Positions 1-7,667 of a stretch of DNA of 64,000 nucleotides are shown in pieces. The position numbers were made by a program, and so were the translations under genes. Every line of letters begins with the position of its first letter. Positions within the stretch are counted from its first letter, which is position 1. Source of the stretch: Pseudaeromonas sharmana (GTDB lineage Bacteria > Pseudomonadota > Gammaproteobacteria > Enterobacterales > Aeromonadaceae); NCBI RefSeq assembly GCF_042649925.1, contig NZ_JBHSAF010000006.1:189076-253075 (forward strand), read 5' to 3'. The notes beneath the pieces were generated by a model that was not told where the DNA came from, did no database searches, and was given only the letters and a program-made list of their open reading frames with translations.

Positions 1-1
1 C

Positions 2-37
2 AACTTGTTGCAGTACGCGGGGGGCGGCCCGAGATGA
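2..37 (+). CDS. ravA: 3' end of the gene upstream of viaA, probably ravA (partial)
   Basis: An open frame enters from the left edge and ends in TGA at 35-37, overlapping the viaA start codon as ATGA. Only eleven codons are visible, ending GGGPR, too few to identify the protein by sequence. RavA (MoxR-type AAA+ ATPase) is normally encoded directly upstream of ViaA and the two work together, so this is an assignment by neighbour only. Confidence 0.45.
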   Translation, partial: NLLQYAGGGPR

Positions 38-1473
38 TCGATCTGCATACGCTATCGACCCTGTTGTCATTCAATGATGCCGAACTGATCAAGGACATGG
101 TCAGTGGCTTGATGGGGTCTCCCCAGGTCGTCAGTTTTCTCAAGGCGCGTCCACGTTTTGAGCAACAGATCCGCGATCAACTTGGCCGCTGGAGCCGTGG
201 AGTCAGCAGCCAGGTATGGCACCAACCGGTCCCCGCAGAACTGGAACAGGAGTTTCGGCTCTATCAGGAAACACAACTGCTCGCGGCCGAACAGTTTCAG
301 ACACATGAGCCCCGCCTGATTGCCCAATTGGCACGCAGCCCCTTTCTGGAACAAGCGACCAGCCTGCTCGGCAACCTCAAGGAGTCCAATCCTCATCTCC
401 GCAAGCAGCTGTTCCTTACGCGCTGGCGCGACGATATAGTCAATCGCCTGGTCGCCCTTGAACTGGCTCTCGCCGATCAGGAACGAGAACGCATGCTGCG
501 GGAGCTGGAAGAGCGAGTGGATATCGCCAGTACCGTCGAAGAGACGCTACAGCCAGATAACCCGGGAAAACTCTGGGATCTGAGCGCCGCCAAACTGTTG
601 CAGGGTGATACCCAGCGATTACGGCATTATGCCCAGTTTTTGGCCCGCAACCCTGAACTGCGCAATATTGCAGCAGAGCTAGGACGCGCGGCAGCGGATG
701 AACAGCGCAATCGGCAACGGTTGAGCAATGTCGAAAACCGGGTGATGCAATACGAGCAACAGGATGCCATCCCGGATGATCTGGTCGGTGTGCACCAGAG
801 CAACGAGTTGCAGCATCTGCTGCCCTCGCAGACGATGCTGTTAAGCAGCCCGGAATTGGAAACCCTGTTCTACCAGCAAATGGCGGAACGACGCCTGCTG
901 AATTATCACTTCATGGGTCAGAGTCGGGCGCCGAAAGTCATGCTCGAACAGCGCTATACCAGCGGCGACGAACTTAAACCCAAAGGGCCCTTCATCGTCT
1001 GCATCGATACATCCGGTTCGATGAGCGGTTACCCGGAACAAGCGGCCAAAGCTTTTTGTCTTGCCTTGCTGCAAATTGCCATCAGCGAGGATCGGCCCTG
1101 CATCATTCAGCTGTTTTCAACGGACGTCATCAGTTACGAATTGACCGGCAAGCAGGGACTACAAGAAGCGGTGAATTTTCTCGGCTGCAGCTTTAAAGGC
1201 GGTACTGATTTGGCCCCCTGCTTTGCCACCGTGCTCGAGCAGATGCAACAGCGGGCCTACCAGGATGCCGATGCCATAGTGCTGTCCGACTTCATTGCCC
1301 AGCGGCTGCCAACCGAGTTGCGGGAACAGGTACGCGACATCAAACGACGTGGCAATCGCTTCAATGCCATCAGCCTCTCTCGGCATGGCAAGCCGGCGCT
1401 GATGAAAATTTTCGACGCTGTCTGGCGCTTCGATACCGGGTTAAAAGGCCGCCTGCTGCGTCGTCTCTCCTGA
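34..1473 (+). CDS. viaA: ViaA, VWA-domain partner of the RavA ATPase
   Basis: The 479-residue protein matches ViaA in length and layout: a long helical N-terminal half, then a von Willebrand A domain. The metal-binding MIDAS motif DTSGSMSG is at about residues 325-332, followed by a GGTDL threonine loop and a LSDF motif. ViaA is a cytoplasmic partner that stimulates the MoxR-family ATPase RavA. In E. coli the pair has been linked to respiratory complexes and to aminoglycoside uptake. The start overlaps the preceding stop (ATGA), which indicates translational coupling. The next gene downstream is on the other strand. Confidence 0.9.
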   Translation: MIDLHTLSTLLSFNDAELIKDMVSGLMGSPQVVSFLKARPRFEQQIRDQLGRWSRGVSSQVWHQPVPAELEQEFRLYQETQLLAAEQFQTHEPRLIAQLARSPFLEQATSLLGNLKESNPHLRKQLFLTRWRDDIVNRLVALELALADQERERMLRELEERVDIASTVEETLQPDNPGKLWDLSAAKLLQGDTQRLRHYAQFLARNPELRNIAAELGRAAADEQRNRQRLSNVENRVMQYEQQDAIPDDLVGVHQSNELQHLLPSQTMLLSSPELETLFYQQMAERRLLNYHFMGQSRAPKVMLEQRYTSGDELKPKGPFIVCIDTSGSMSGYPEQAAKAFCLALLQIAISEDRPCIIQLFSTDVISYELTGKQGLQEAVNFLGCSFKGGTDLAPCFATVLEQMQQRAYQDADAIVLSDFIAQRLPTELREQVRDIKRRGNRFNAISLSRHGKPALMKIFDAVWRFDTGLKGRLLRRLS

Positions 1474-1636
1474 CCTGACCTTTACGCTCTGTGTCATGCG
1501 CCATGCCAAGGCCAACTCGGGCAATGCGGTAGCCAGGAACCATGGCCTGCTGATCGAGCCAAGGGGATGATACCTATGGCGTTGGGCAAATGAGGAAAGA
1601 TGGGGAAGTGAGGAAAATGACCGCCGCGCAGAAAGA

Positions 1637-1664
1637 CAAAACCCGCCAGAAGGCGGGTCTTTTT
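1637..1664 (-). terminator. Terminator of tRNA-Trp (bidirectional hairpin)
   Basis: A seven-base-pair stem, ACCCGCC with GGCGGGT at 1641-1658, closes a four-base loop. It begins 11 bases past the tRNA-Trp 3' end on the minus strand. T-rich stretches on both sides mean it could also end viaA transcription on the plus strand. Confidence 0.75.
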
Positions 1665-1669
1665 GAATC

Positions 1670-1746
1670 TGGCAGGGGCGGAGGGATTCGAACCCCCAAC
1701 CATCGGTTTTGGAGACCGCTGTTCTACCAATTGGAACTACGCCCCT
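1670..1746 (-). tRNA. trpT: tRNA-Trp (anticodon CCA)
   Basis: Read on the minus strand, this 77-base segment begins AGGGGCG and ends CGCCCCTGCCA, so the acceptor stem pairs fully and the CCA end is encoded. The anticodon loop is CTCCAAA, giving CCA for tryptophan. The TTCGAAT T-loop is present. It is very close to E. coli tRNA-Trp, with one extra base in the D-loop. It stands alone with its own promoter and terminator. Confidence 0.97.
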
Positions 1747-1762
1747 GCATTCAACGAGGCGC

Positions 1763-1790
1763 ATTATACAAACTGATCCCTAAAGGTAAA
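1763..1790 (-). promoter_or_regulatory. Sigma-70 promoter of tRNA-Trp
   Basis: On the minus strand TTTACC (1790-1785) is followed, after 16 bases, by a perfect TATAAT (1768-1763). The start is expected a few bases before the tRNA, with a GC-rich discriminator (GCGCCTCG), typical of stringently controlled stable-RNA promoters. Confidence 0.75.
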
Positions 1791-1896
1791 GGCCTTTTTC
1801 TGGGTCAGCCGTGCGACTGCGCAACAATTAGGCGCCGGTACAGTGACACTCTGCCCTGGGTCACAAAAAACGATCTCCAGCGCGGGATTTAGCGCA

Positions 1897-1925
1897 TTAA
1901 CATGCCGGGGCGCTTGCTCTATAAT
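1897..1925 (+). promoter_or_regulatory. Sigma-70 promoter of pyrL-pyrB-pyrI
   Basis: TTAACA (1897-1902), a 17-base spacer and a perfect TATAAT (1920-1925) make a near-consensus promoter. The expected start is about 1932, directly before a TTT run (1933-1935). In E. coli pyrBI a similar U run at the start allows UTP-sensitive reiterative initiation, so the same control is possible here. Confidence 0.8.
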
Positions 1926-1950
1926 TCCCGCGTTTGCATACAAGACACGG

Positions 1951-2097
1951 ATGGATAACCAGCCCATGCAGCCAAACGTTTACGCCTCCGCGCCGATCAC
2001 CAGCCTCTATCGTGTCGCGCGTCAGCCATGGTCTTGTACTGCCCTTTGGTCGAGCCCCGTTTCCGGGGCTTTTTGTTGTCCACCTTGCCGACGTTAA
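1951..2097 (+). CDS. pyrL: PyrL-like leader peptide of the pyrBI attenuator
   Basis: This 48-codon frame starts shortly after the promoter, reads straight through the attenuator hairpin and stops 13 bases before pyrB. That is the geometry of the E. coli pyrBI leader, where coupling of ribosome and polymerase senses UTP: slow transcription lets the ribosome block the terminator. Its C-terminus, GAFCCPPCRR, resembles the GAFFCPGVRR end of E. coli PyrL, which supports homology. The ribosome-binding site is weak, and a second ATG at 1966 in the same frame is a possible alternative start. The peptide itself probably has no function beyond the attenuation. Confidence 0.7.
   Translation: MDNQPMQPNVYASAPITSLYRVARQPWSCTALWSSPVSGAFCCPPCRR
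2053..2076 (+). terminator. Attenuator terminator upstream of pyrB
   Basis: AGCCCCG (2053-2059) pairs with CGGGGCT (2064-2070) around a TTTC loop and is followed by TTTTGTT. It lies inside the leader-peptide frame, 35 bases before pyrB, so it must be read through or disrupted for pyrBI expression. Confidence 0.85.
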
Positions 2098-2110
2098 GGA
2101 ATCACAGACG

Positions 2111-3034
2111 ATGGCCAACCCCCTCTACCAGAAGCACATCATCTCCATTTCCGATCTGACCCGCACCGAGCTGGAGCTGGTGGTGGAAACCGCCAGCCGG
2201 TTGAAAGCCGAGCCGCGCCACGATCTGCTGTGTCACAAACTGATTGCCAGCTGCTTCTTTGAGGCCTCGACCCGAACCCGTCTCTCCTTTGAAACGGCGG
2301 TGCAACGCCTCGGTGGTAACGTCATCGGTTTTGCCGATGCCGGCAATACCTCACTGGCCAAGAAAGGGGAAACGCTGGCCGATTCGGTTCGCATCATCAC
2401 CTCCTACACCGATGCCTACGTGATGCGACATCCGCAGGAGGGGGCCGCCCGTCTGGCTGCCGAGTTCTCACGGGTCCCGGTGATCAACGCTGGAGATGGC
2501 TCCAACCAACACCCAACGCAGACGTTGCTGGATCTGTTCACGCTGTACGAAACCCAGGGCCGTCTGGATAATCTGAATGTCGCTTTCGTCGGCGACCTCA
2601 AGTATGGCCGCACCGTCCACTCGCTGGCTCAGGCACTGAGCCTGTTCAACGCACGTCTGTTCTTCGTGTCGCCCGAGGCCCTGGCGATGCCGGACTACAT
2701 CTGTGAAGAACTCGAAGAGCGTGGCATCGAATTCAGCGTGCATGAGCATCTTGAGGAGATCATCCCGCAGCTGGACATCCTCTACATGACACGGGTACAG
2801 AAAGAGCGCTTCGATGAAGCCGAATATCGCCACATCGCAGCCAAGTATGTATTGACGGTCGATACGCTGGCGGATGCGCGTGACAACCTGAAAATACTGC
2901 ACCCCTTGCCGCGGGTTGACGAAATTCACATCGACGTCGACACCACCCCCTATGCCTATTATTTCGAGCAGGCCGAAAATGGCGTCTACGCCCGCCAGGC
3001 TCTGCTGGCCCTCGTGCTGAACGAAACCGTCTAA
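2111..3034 (+). CDS. pyrB: Aspartate carbamoyltransferase catalytic subunit
   Basis: PyrB condenses carbamoyl phosphate with aspartate, the committed step of pyrimidine synthesis. The 307-residue product aligns along its whole length with E. coli PyrB. It has the carbamoyl-phosphate loop STRTR (within FFEASTRTRLSFE, near residue 50), MRHPQEGAARLA, the GDGSNQHPTQTLLDLF segment and the C-terminal HPLPRVDEI. The frame extends further upstream through the leader. The start MANPLYQKHI is chosen because it matches E. coli exactly and has AAGGA upstream. It is followed after ten bases by pyrI, with which it forms the allosteric dodecamer. Confidence 0.98.
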   Translation: MANPLYQKHIISISDLTRTELELVVETASRLKAEPRHDLLCHKLIASCFFEASTRTRLSFETAVQRLGGNVIGFADAGNTSLAKKGETLADSVRIITSYTDAYVMRHPQEGAARLAAEFSRVPVINAGDGSNQHPTQTLLDLFTLYETQGRLDNLNVAFVGDLKYGRTVHSLAQALSLFNARLFFVSPEALAMPDYICEELEERGIEFSVHEHLEEIIPQLDILYMTRVQKERFDEAEYRHIAAKYVLTVDTLADARDNLKILHPLPRVDEIHIDVDTTPYAYYFEQAENGVYARQALLALVLNETV

Positions 3035-3044
3035 GGAGCACTGT

Positions 3045-3509
3045 ATGTCCGAGAAAAAACAACTGCAGGTCGAAGCCATCTGTAACGGCTCCGTCATCGA
3101 CCATATCCCGGCGGGCCAGGGCATCAAGATCCTCAAGCTGTTCCACTTGCTGGATACCCGAGAACGCATCACCGTCGGCCTGAATCTGCCATCCGCGGCC
3201 CTGGGTGCCAAAGACCTGATCAAGGTCGAAAACACCTCGTTGACCGGAGAGCAGGCAAATCAACTGGCGTTATTTGCGCCGCAGGCGACGGTGAACATCA
3301 TCGAAGATTTCAAGGTCGTGAAGAAACATCAGCTGCAACTGCCTGAACAGATCAGTGGTGTCTTTGCCTGCCCGAACTCCAACTGCATCAGCCATAGCGA
3401 ACCGGTGGCCAGCTGTTTCTCGGTCCGGGAAGTGAAGGGCGCAGTGCGGATGAAATGCAAATACTGCGAGAAATCCTTCACCAAAGAGATTGTCAGCGCA
3501 CATTTCTGA
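3045..3509 (+). CDS. pyrI: Aspartate carbamoyltransferase regulatory subunit
   Basis: PyrI binds ATP, CTP and UTP and transmits allosteric control to PyrB trimers. The 154-residue length is the family norm. The C-terminal zinc site is intact: CPNSNC and, about 23 residues on, CKYC supply the four cysteines that contact the catalytic chain. A good AAGGAG ribosome-binding site lies upstream. It is second in the pyrBI operon. Confidence 0.98.
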   Translation: MSEKKQLQVEAICNGSVIDHIPAGQGIKILKLFHLLDTRERITVGLNLPSAALGAKDLIKVENTSLTGEQANQLALFAPQATVNIIEDFKVVKKHQLQLPEQISGVFACPNSNCISHSEPVASCFSVREVKGAVRMKCKYCEKSFTKEIVSAHF

Positions 3510-3519
3510 ATAAAAACAA

Positions 3520-3543
3520 CGGGACGGCATGTGCCGTTCCCGT
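3520..3543 (+). terminator. Imperfect hairpin after pyrI, possible terminator
   Basis: ACGGGACGGCA and TGCCGTTCCCGT pair with one bulge around a two-base gap shortly after the pyrI stop. There is no run of T after it, so intrinsic termination would be weak and read-through into the ParA-like gene is possible. Confidence 0.4.
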
Positions 3544-3626
3544 CTCCCGCCTCCTGCCAATAAATCTTTATCTATACTCAGACCATCTCATGTGATTCGG
3601 TAAATAACCATTCGAGGTGGTGCCTT

Positions 3627-4268
3627 ATGATTGTTCTGGTCGGCGGCGAAAAAGGCGGCAGCGGCAAAAGCTGTCTGGCGCAAAATCTGGCGGTCTACTT
3701 CCGTCGGCACTACCAAGGCGAAGTGCTGCTGGTGGACTGCGACCCGCAACGAACCACCTCAGACTGGATCCAGGAGCGCAAGGACAACACGGATCTGCCG
3801 TCCATCAATTGTGTCCAGCTCTACGGCAACATCCGCGAAGATTTGCTGAGTCTGAAGAGTCGCTACGATTTTGTGGTTGTCGATTGCGGAGGGCAGGATA
3901 ACCGGGCCCTGCGCTCTACCATGTCGGTCGCCTCCCATGCCCTGATCCCTCTGCGTCCGAAACGGCGGGACCTGAAAACCCTGCCGCACATGGAAGACAT
4001 CATCACCACCTGTAAAATGGTCAACCCGTCACTGAGTGCCGCCGTCGTGATGACCCAGTGCCCGTCCCTACCCAACCAAGCGCGACGCATTCTTGAAGCC
4101 AAGGAGGTGTGCAGCTCTTTTTGTGTGCACGTACTGGATGCCATCATCTACAGCCGTAATGTCTACGACGACAGCGAAGAGCGCGGATTATCGGTCATGG
4201 AGATCGAACCGGATGGAAAAGCGGCCGAGGAGATCAAGGCCATCGCCAAAGAGTTTCTTAATCTGTAG
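3627..4268 (+). CDS. ParA/ParF-type partition ATPase
   Basis: This 213-residue protein is a small (type Ib, ParF-like) Walker-type cytoskeletal ATPase. The deviant Walker A motif KGGSGKS is at residues 9-15 with both signature lysines, Walker A' is LLVDCDPQ at 34-41, and Walker B is VVVDCGG near 83-89. It lacks the N-terminal DNA-binding extension of type Ia ParA. Such proteins bind nucleoid DNA with ATP and move a cargo held by a partner protein. A GAGGTGG ribosome-binding site precedes the ATG, and TATACT at 3573-3578 is a candidate -10, though no good -35 is seen. The partner-like gene follows after eight bases. The cargo (DNA, protein complex or organelle) cannot be told from the sequence. 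Base composition is like that of the neighbours. Confidence 0.85.
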   Translation: MIVLVGGEKGGSGKSCLAQNLAVYFRRHYQGEVLLVDCDPQRTTSDWIQERKDNTDLPSINCVQLYGNIREDLLSLKSRYDFVVVDCGGQDNRALRSTMSVASHALIPLRPKRRDLKTLPHMEDIITTCKMVNPSLSAAVVMTQCPSLPNQARRILEAKEVCSSFCVHVLDAIIYSRNVYDDSEERGLSVMEIEPDGKAAEEIKAIAKEFLNL

Positions 4269-4276
4269 GACGTGTT

Positions 4277-4693
4277 ATGGGCCTGTCAGACCTGAAAAAA
4301 AAGAGCGAATCACCGCCCCCGGAGAAAGATAGCGAGGACGTGAAGGCCAAGACGGCCATCACCCTCGATGAATTTATCAATGACGCTGAGCTGTACGCGC
4401 TCGGCCACTCGCGCAAAATTACGATTCCTCGCCCCAAGGCGCAAATTCCGCTGGCCCCCGAACCAGAAGATCTCAGCGAGGAAGCTCTGGCATTACGCGC
4501 CGTATTCAAGAAGGCCACCTACTCGATGAGCCTCGAATGCATCGAGAACCTCAAGCAGATCGCCGAAAACGATGGCATGAACCGCTCTCAGCTGCTGCGT
4601 TTGTTTACCCACTATTTTTACCAGCTCCCCCCGGAGGAGCGGGATCTGATCTACGAGCGGTTCAGTCATCTGTTCGATAACAACAAAAAATAA
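4277..4693 (+). CDS. Small ribbon-helix-helix-like partner of the ParA-type ATPase
   Basis: This 138-residue protein is not recognised by name. Residues 1-70 are charged and proline-rich and look disordered. Residues 79-117 fit a ribbon-helix-helix fold: a short strand (KKATYSMS), a helix (LECIENLKQIAEND), a turn, and a second helix starting NRSQLLRLF. The order ParA then a small RHH protein with a disordered N-terminus is that of ParF/ParG plasmid partition cassettes, where the flexible tail stimulates the ATPase and the fold binds the centromere. It is longer than ParG. The eight-base gap to the ATPase gene and the shared terminator after it make a two-gene operon likely. DNA binding is an inference. 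Confidence 0.7.
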   Translation: MGLSDLKKKSESPPPEKDSEDVKAKTAITLDEFINDAELYALGHSRKITIPRPKAQIPLAPEPEDLSEEALALRAVFKKATYSMSLECIENLKQIAENDGMNRSQLLRLFTHYFYQLPPEERDLIYERFSHLFDNNKK

Positions 4694-4703
4694 TCTGTTA
4701 CCG

Positions 4704-4734
4704 GCACCGCTCCCTCCGAGCGGTGCTTTTTGTT
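4704..4734 (+). terminator. Terminator of the ParA/RHH operon
   Basis: A nine-base-pair GC-rich stem, GCACCGCTC with GAGCGGTGC (4704-4726), closes a five-base loop and is followed by TTTTTGTT. It lies 11 bases after the stop codon, so the cassette ends here as a separate unit. Confidence 0.9.
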
Positions 4735-4779
4735 ACCATCCCGCCCCATTCCAACACTTGATAGCTCGTGAGCACACGC

Positions 4780-5301
4780 ATGAAGATTGGACTCTTTTAT
4801 GGTTCCAGCACCTGTTACACCGAGATGGTAGCTGAAAAAATCCAGGCCAGAGTGGGACCCGAGCTGGTCACGCTGCACAACCTGAAAACCACGTCCGTAC
4901 AGCAAATGGCTGACTACGATTGTCTGATGTTGGGTATCTCGACCTGGGATTTTGGCGAAATACAGGAGGACTGGCTCGCCAGTTGGGATGCCATCGACAG
5001 CGTCGACTTGCGCGGCAAGCGGATTGCACTGTTTGGCTTGGGCGATCAAGCAGGATATGGCGAATGGTTTCTCGATGCGATGGGCTTGCTACATGACAAG
5101 CTGGTGTTGCAAGGCTGCCAGCTGGTGGGCTACTGGCCAAACGAAGGCTATGAATTCGACGCCTCGAAGGCATTGAGCCCAGATGGCCAGTGGTTTGTCG
5201 GCCTGGCACTCGACGAAACCAGCCAGTACGACCAGACTGATGAGCGGCTCGATCGTTGGCTGCCGCAAGTTCTCGATGAGATGCTGATGCTCACCGTATG
5301 A
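4780..5301 (+). CDS. fldB: Flavodoxin 2
   Basis: This is a long-chain flavodoxin, an FMN-carrying electron-transfer protein of the cytoplasm. The phosphate loop GSSTCYTEM (residues 8-16), TWDFGEIQEDW, and GLGDQAGYGEWFLDAMG are close to E. coli FldB. So are the later motifs YWPNEGYEFD and GLALDETSQYD, rather than FldA or the short MioC. An ATG start at 4780 gives 173 residues and aligns M-K-I-G-L-F with the E. coli FldB start. A GTG at 4768 is a possible alternative, and neither has a strong ribosome-binding site. It is flanked by terminators on both sides and so is transcribed alone. Confidence 0.93.
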   Translation: MKIGLFYGSSTCYTEMVAEKIQARVGPELVTLHNLKTTSVQQMADYDCLMLGISTWDFGEIQEDWLASWDAIDSVDLRGKRIALFGLGDQAGYGEWFLDAMGLLHDKLVLQGCQLVGYWPNEGYEFDASKALSPDGQWFVGLALDETSQYDQTDERLDRWLPQVLDEMLMLTV

Positions 5302-5328
5302 GGATCCGCACACAGGCAGCCAATGACC

Positions 5329-5350
5329 AGGGGCCTCAGCGGCCCCTTGT
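5329..5350. terminator. Bidirectional terminator between fldB and brnQ
   Basis: AGGGGCC and GGCCCCT (5329-5347) form a stem around TCAGC between two convergent genes. The following T content is low (TTGTCAT), so it is a moderate terminator. Confidence 0.65.
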
Positions 5351-5368
5351 CATGTCTACAGCTTGGAA

Positions 5369-6685
5369 TCAGGCCTGCTCTTCCGCCAGACCGCAGACGG
5401 GTTGTCGTGGTAACCATGCCAGAACCATGGCCACCAGCGTCGGCAGAATCCAGGCCAGCCCCAGACTGAACAGCGGCAGGAAGTTGAAGAGATCCAGATT
5501 CACACCGGCCGTTTTCAGGCCATCCAGGGCACCAAACAGCATCGAAACCAGCAACACCAGACGGAACGCCAGGCGCGGGTGAGCATAGTAGTCTTTGAGG
5601 AATGTCATCGCCACCAGCGCGATAGCAACCGGATAGATGGCGACCAGCACAGGAATCGACAAGGCAATCAGCGTCGACAGCCCCACATTGGCAACCAATG
5701 CGCAGGTCGCACACATGACGACCACCAAAGCGCGATAGCTCAACCGGGGCCACAGGGTATGGAAAAAGTCAGCACAGGCTGAGGTCAGGCCTACTGCGGT
5801 CGTCAGGCAGGCCAAAGAGACAATGGCCGCCAGAATCAACTGGCCGGCAGAGCCGAACAGCTTGGATACATACAGGGCGACAATTTCGCCACCGTTGGTC
5901 GGATTGACCATCAACCCACCCGATGTTGCCCCCAACTGGAACAGCGACACGTAAACAAACGCCAGCCCGACAGCGGCAATCACGCCTGCACGGATCAGAT
6001 ATCGGGTCTGCAGCGTCTTATCGGTTACGCCTTTGTCACGCAATACATCGATAATCAGCATGCCAAACATCAGCGCACCAAAGGTATCCATGGTGTTGTA
6101 ACCTTCCAGCAAGCCCTTGATACCCGGGTTGGCAACATAATCACCGGATGCGGCCGGTACGACCCCTTGAGGCGCAATCAGCACGGCGACAGCCAGAACC
6201 AGTAACAACAGCACCAGGACCGGTGTCAGCACTTTACCGATCGCATCCAGCAGACGCCCCTGATTCAACGACAGGAACAGAGTCAAACCAAAATAGGCCA
6301 CGGTGAAACCGATCAGGGTGCCCTGACTCGCCCCATCCCCCAGGAACGGTTTAACGCCCATCTCATAAGCCACCAATCCGGTACGTGGCGTGGCGAACGC
6401 GGGCCCAATGATCAGATAGGCCGCAACGGCGATCGCGACACCGATAGAGGGCGGCAGCAGACGCGTCATCGTCAGCAGACCGCCACCGGCACGGGCGACG
6501 GCCAGAATCGTTAACAACGGCAGGCCAACGCCGGTCAGCAAGAAGCCCAACATGGCCCAGGACATGGACTCGCCAGCAAGAAAGCCGGCCATGGGTGGAA
6601 AAATGATATTCCCTGCGCCCAGAAAGAACGCAAAGGTCATAAAGCCCAGACCGATGATATCGGTGGTTTTCATCGTTTGATTCAA
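5369..6685 (-). CDS. brnQ: Branched-chain amino acid transporter BrnQ (LIVCS family)
   Basis: This is an inner-membrane, sodium-coupled carrier for leucine, isoleucine and valine. It has about 12 hydrophobic segments and the family signatures GFMTFAFFLGAGNIIFPP near the N-terminus, GPAFATPRTG, and TMDTFGALMFG. From 6685 the length is 438 residues, against 439 in E. coli. The start is a TTG at 6685-6683 with GGAG six bases upstream. It places the conserved D-I-I-G at the same position as in E. coli. The ATG at 6673 is four codons later and has no ribosome-binding site at the right distance. The gene is transcribed alone. Confidence 0.93.
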   Translation of the reverse strand: MNQTMKTTDIIGLGFMTFAFFLGAGNIIFPPMAGFLAGESMSWAMLGFLLTGVGLPLLTILAVARAGGGLLTMTRLLPPSIGVAIAVAAYLIIGPAFATPRTGLVAYEMGVKPFLGDGASQGTLIGFTVAYFGLTLFLSLNQGRLLDAIGKVLTPVLVLLLLVLAVAVLIAPQGVVPAASGDYVANPGIKGLLEGYNTMDTFGALMFGMLIIDVLRDKGVTDKTLQTRYLIRAGVIAAVGLAFVYVSLFQLGATSGGLMVNPTNGGEIVALYVSKLFGSAGQLILAAIVSLACLTTAVGLTSACADFFHTLWPRLSYRALVVVMCATCALVANVGLSTLIALSIPVLVAIYPVAIALVAMTFLKDYYAHPRLAFRLVLLVSMLFGALDGLKTAGVNLDLFNFLPLFSLGLAWILPTLVAMVLAWLPRQPVCGLAEEQA

Positions 6686-6788
6686 GGTGAACTCCAACTC
6701 TGTAACTAGCTGATTTTGTGTTTTTTTATTCTGTGATGCTGGCCATCTTGGCCGCAGAGTGAATCACCATCCATGGCGACACCCCCAG

Positions 6789-6808
6789 CAGGATCCTCCG
6801 GGATCCTG
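6789..6808. repeat. Perfect 8-bp inverted repeat in the brnQ-trmN6 gap
   Basis: CAGGATCC and GGATCCTG flank a TCCG tetraloop, giving a compact hairpin with no T run. It sits upstream of brnQ and downstream of trmN6, both on the minus strand, and may end trmN6 transcription or structure the brnQ leader. Nothing else is recognisable in the 180-base gap. Confidence 0.5.
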
Positions 6809-6864
6809 TGGTGGAAAATAGGTTAAGCAGGATAAAGCAATTGATTTTCGACGCAAGGCACTCG

Positions 6865-7572
6865 CTAGAGCGCAAGGTAGAACGGCGAGACAAACTTTGA
6901 ATATGTATCGGAATAAGCGCCATCTGCAGCACAAATAACAATACTTTCCGCTTCAATGTGGGTTTTATTTCTACCAAACAGCATTAAAAAACGATTTGGA
7001 GCTTTGCCAGGCTTCGGAATTAATCGCTGCCCAAGTTGCAAGTACCATCCCTGTTGTACTGCAGTGTGCTGTAGTTGTTCGGCTGCCGCTATCGGCAAGA
7101 TGACTGCCAGTCGCCCGGTGGGCGTCAACAGTCGTTCCGCCTGATGCAACAACTCTTCGTGATTCAGCGTCGAGGTATGACGTGCTTGTTGCCGACTGCT
7201 ATCGCTAAAGGGTTGCCCGTGGCGAAAAAACGGCGGGTTGGACACCACCAGATCGTAGGCCTCGGCAACATGGTCCTGAATGGCACAGCTATGGACCTTA
7301 ATCTTCTGTGGCCATGGGGATGCGGCAACATTTTCTGCGGCTTGCACCGCCGCCGCCAAATCCAGTTCCACGGCATCGATATGGCAATCTGCCGCTGTGC
7401 GCTGCGCCAGCATCAAGGCAATCAGCCCGGTTCCAGTGCCAATATCCAGAATCCGCCGAGCCCCCTCCAGGGGTACCCAGGCGCCAAGAGCCACGCCATC
7501 GGTCCCTACCTTCATGGCACAGCGATCCTGATGAATGGCAAACTGTTTAAAGCGAAATGGACAACTACTCAT
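6865..7572 (-). CDS. trmN6: tRNA1(Val) (adenine(37)-N6)-methyltransferase
   Basis: TrmN6 (YfiC) methylates N6 of A37 in tRNA-Val. The 235-residue protein has a Rossmann methyltransferase core. The SAM-binding motif is DIGTGTGLIALML, an acidic VELD loop ends the second strand, and the catalytic motif is SNPPFF, the NPPF/Y signature of N6-adenine methyltransferases. The N-terminal FRFKQFAIHQDRCAMKVGTDG is typical of the family. It lies divergent from srmB, as in E. coli. Confidence 0.93.
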   Translation of the reverse strand: MSSCPFRFKQFAIHQDRCAMKVGTDGVALGAWVPLEGARRILDIGTGTGLIALMLAQRTAADCHIDAVELDLAAAVQAAENVAASPWPQKIKVHSCAIQDHVAEAYDLVVSNPPFFRHGQPFSDSSRQQARHTSTLNHEELLHQAERLLTPTGRLAVILPIAAAEQLQHTAVQQGWYLQLGQRLIPKPGKAPNRFLMLFGRNKTHIEAESIVICAADGAYSDTYSKFVSPFYLAL

Positions 7573-7667
7573 GCCTTGCCACTACACAACTGACTACCGG
7601 CTGCGGATTTTATCACGCCACTAGCCTATAATGTGCCCCCAAATACCAGCAACGAGTAACTCGCCAC

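Noticed and set aside
3510..3626. parS-like centromere repeats upstream of the ParA-type gene
   Set aside because: Only the imperfect hairpin after pyrI is seen; there are no iterated direct or inverted repeats.
4768..5301. Flavodoxin called as mioC
   Set aside because: The long-chain insertion, length of 173 residues and near-identical motifs fit FldB, not the shorter MioC.
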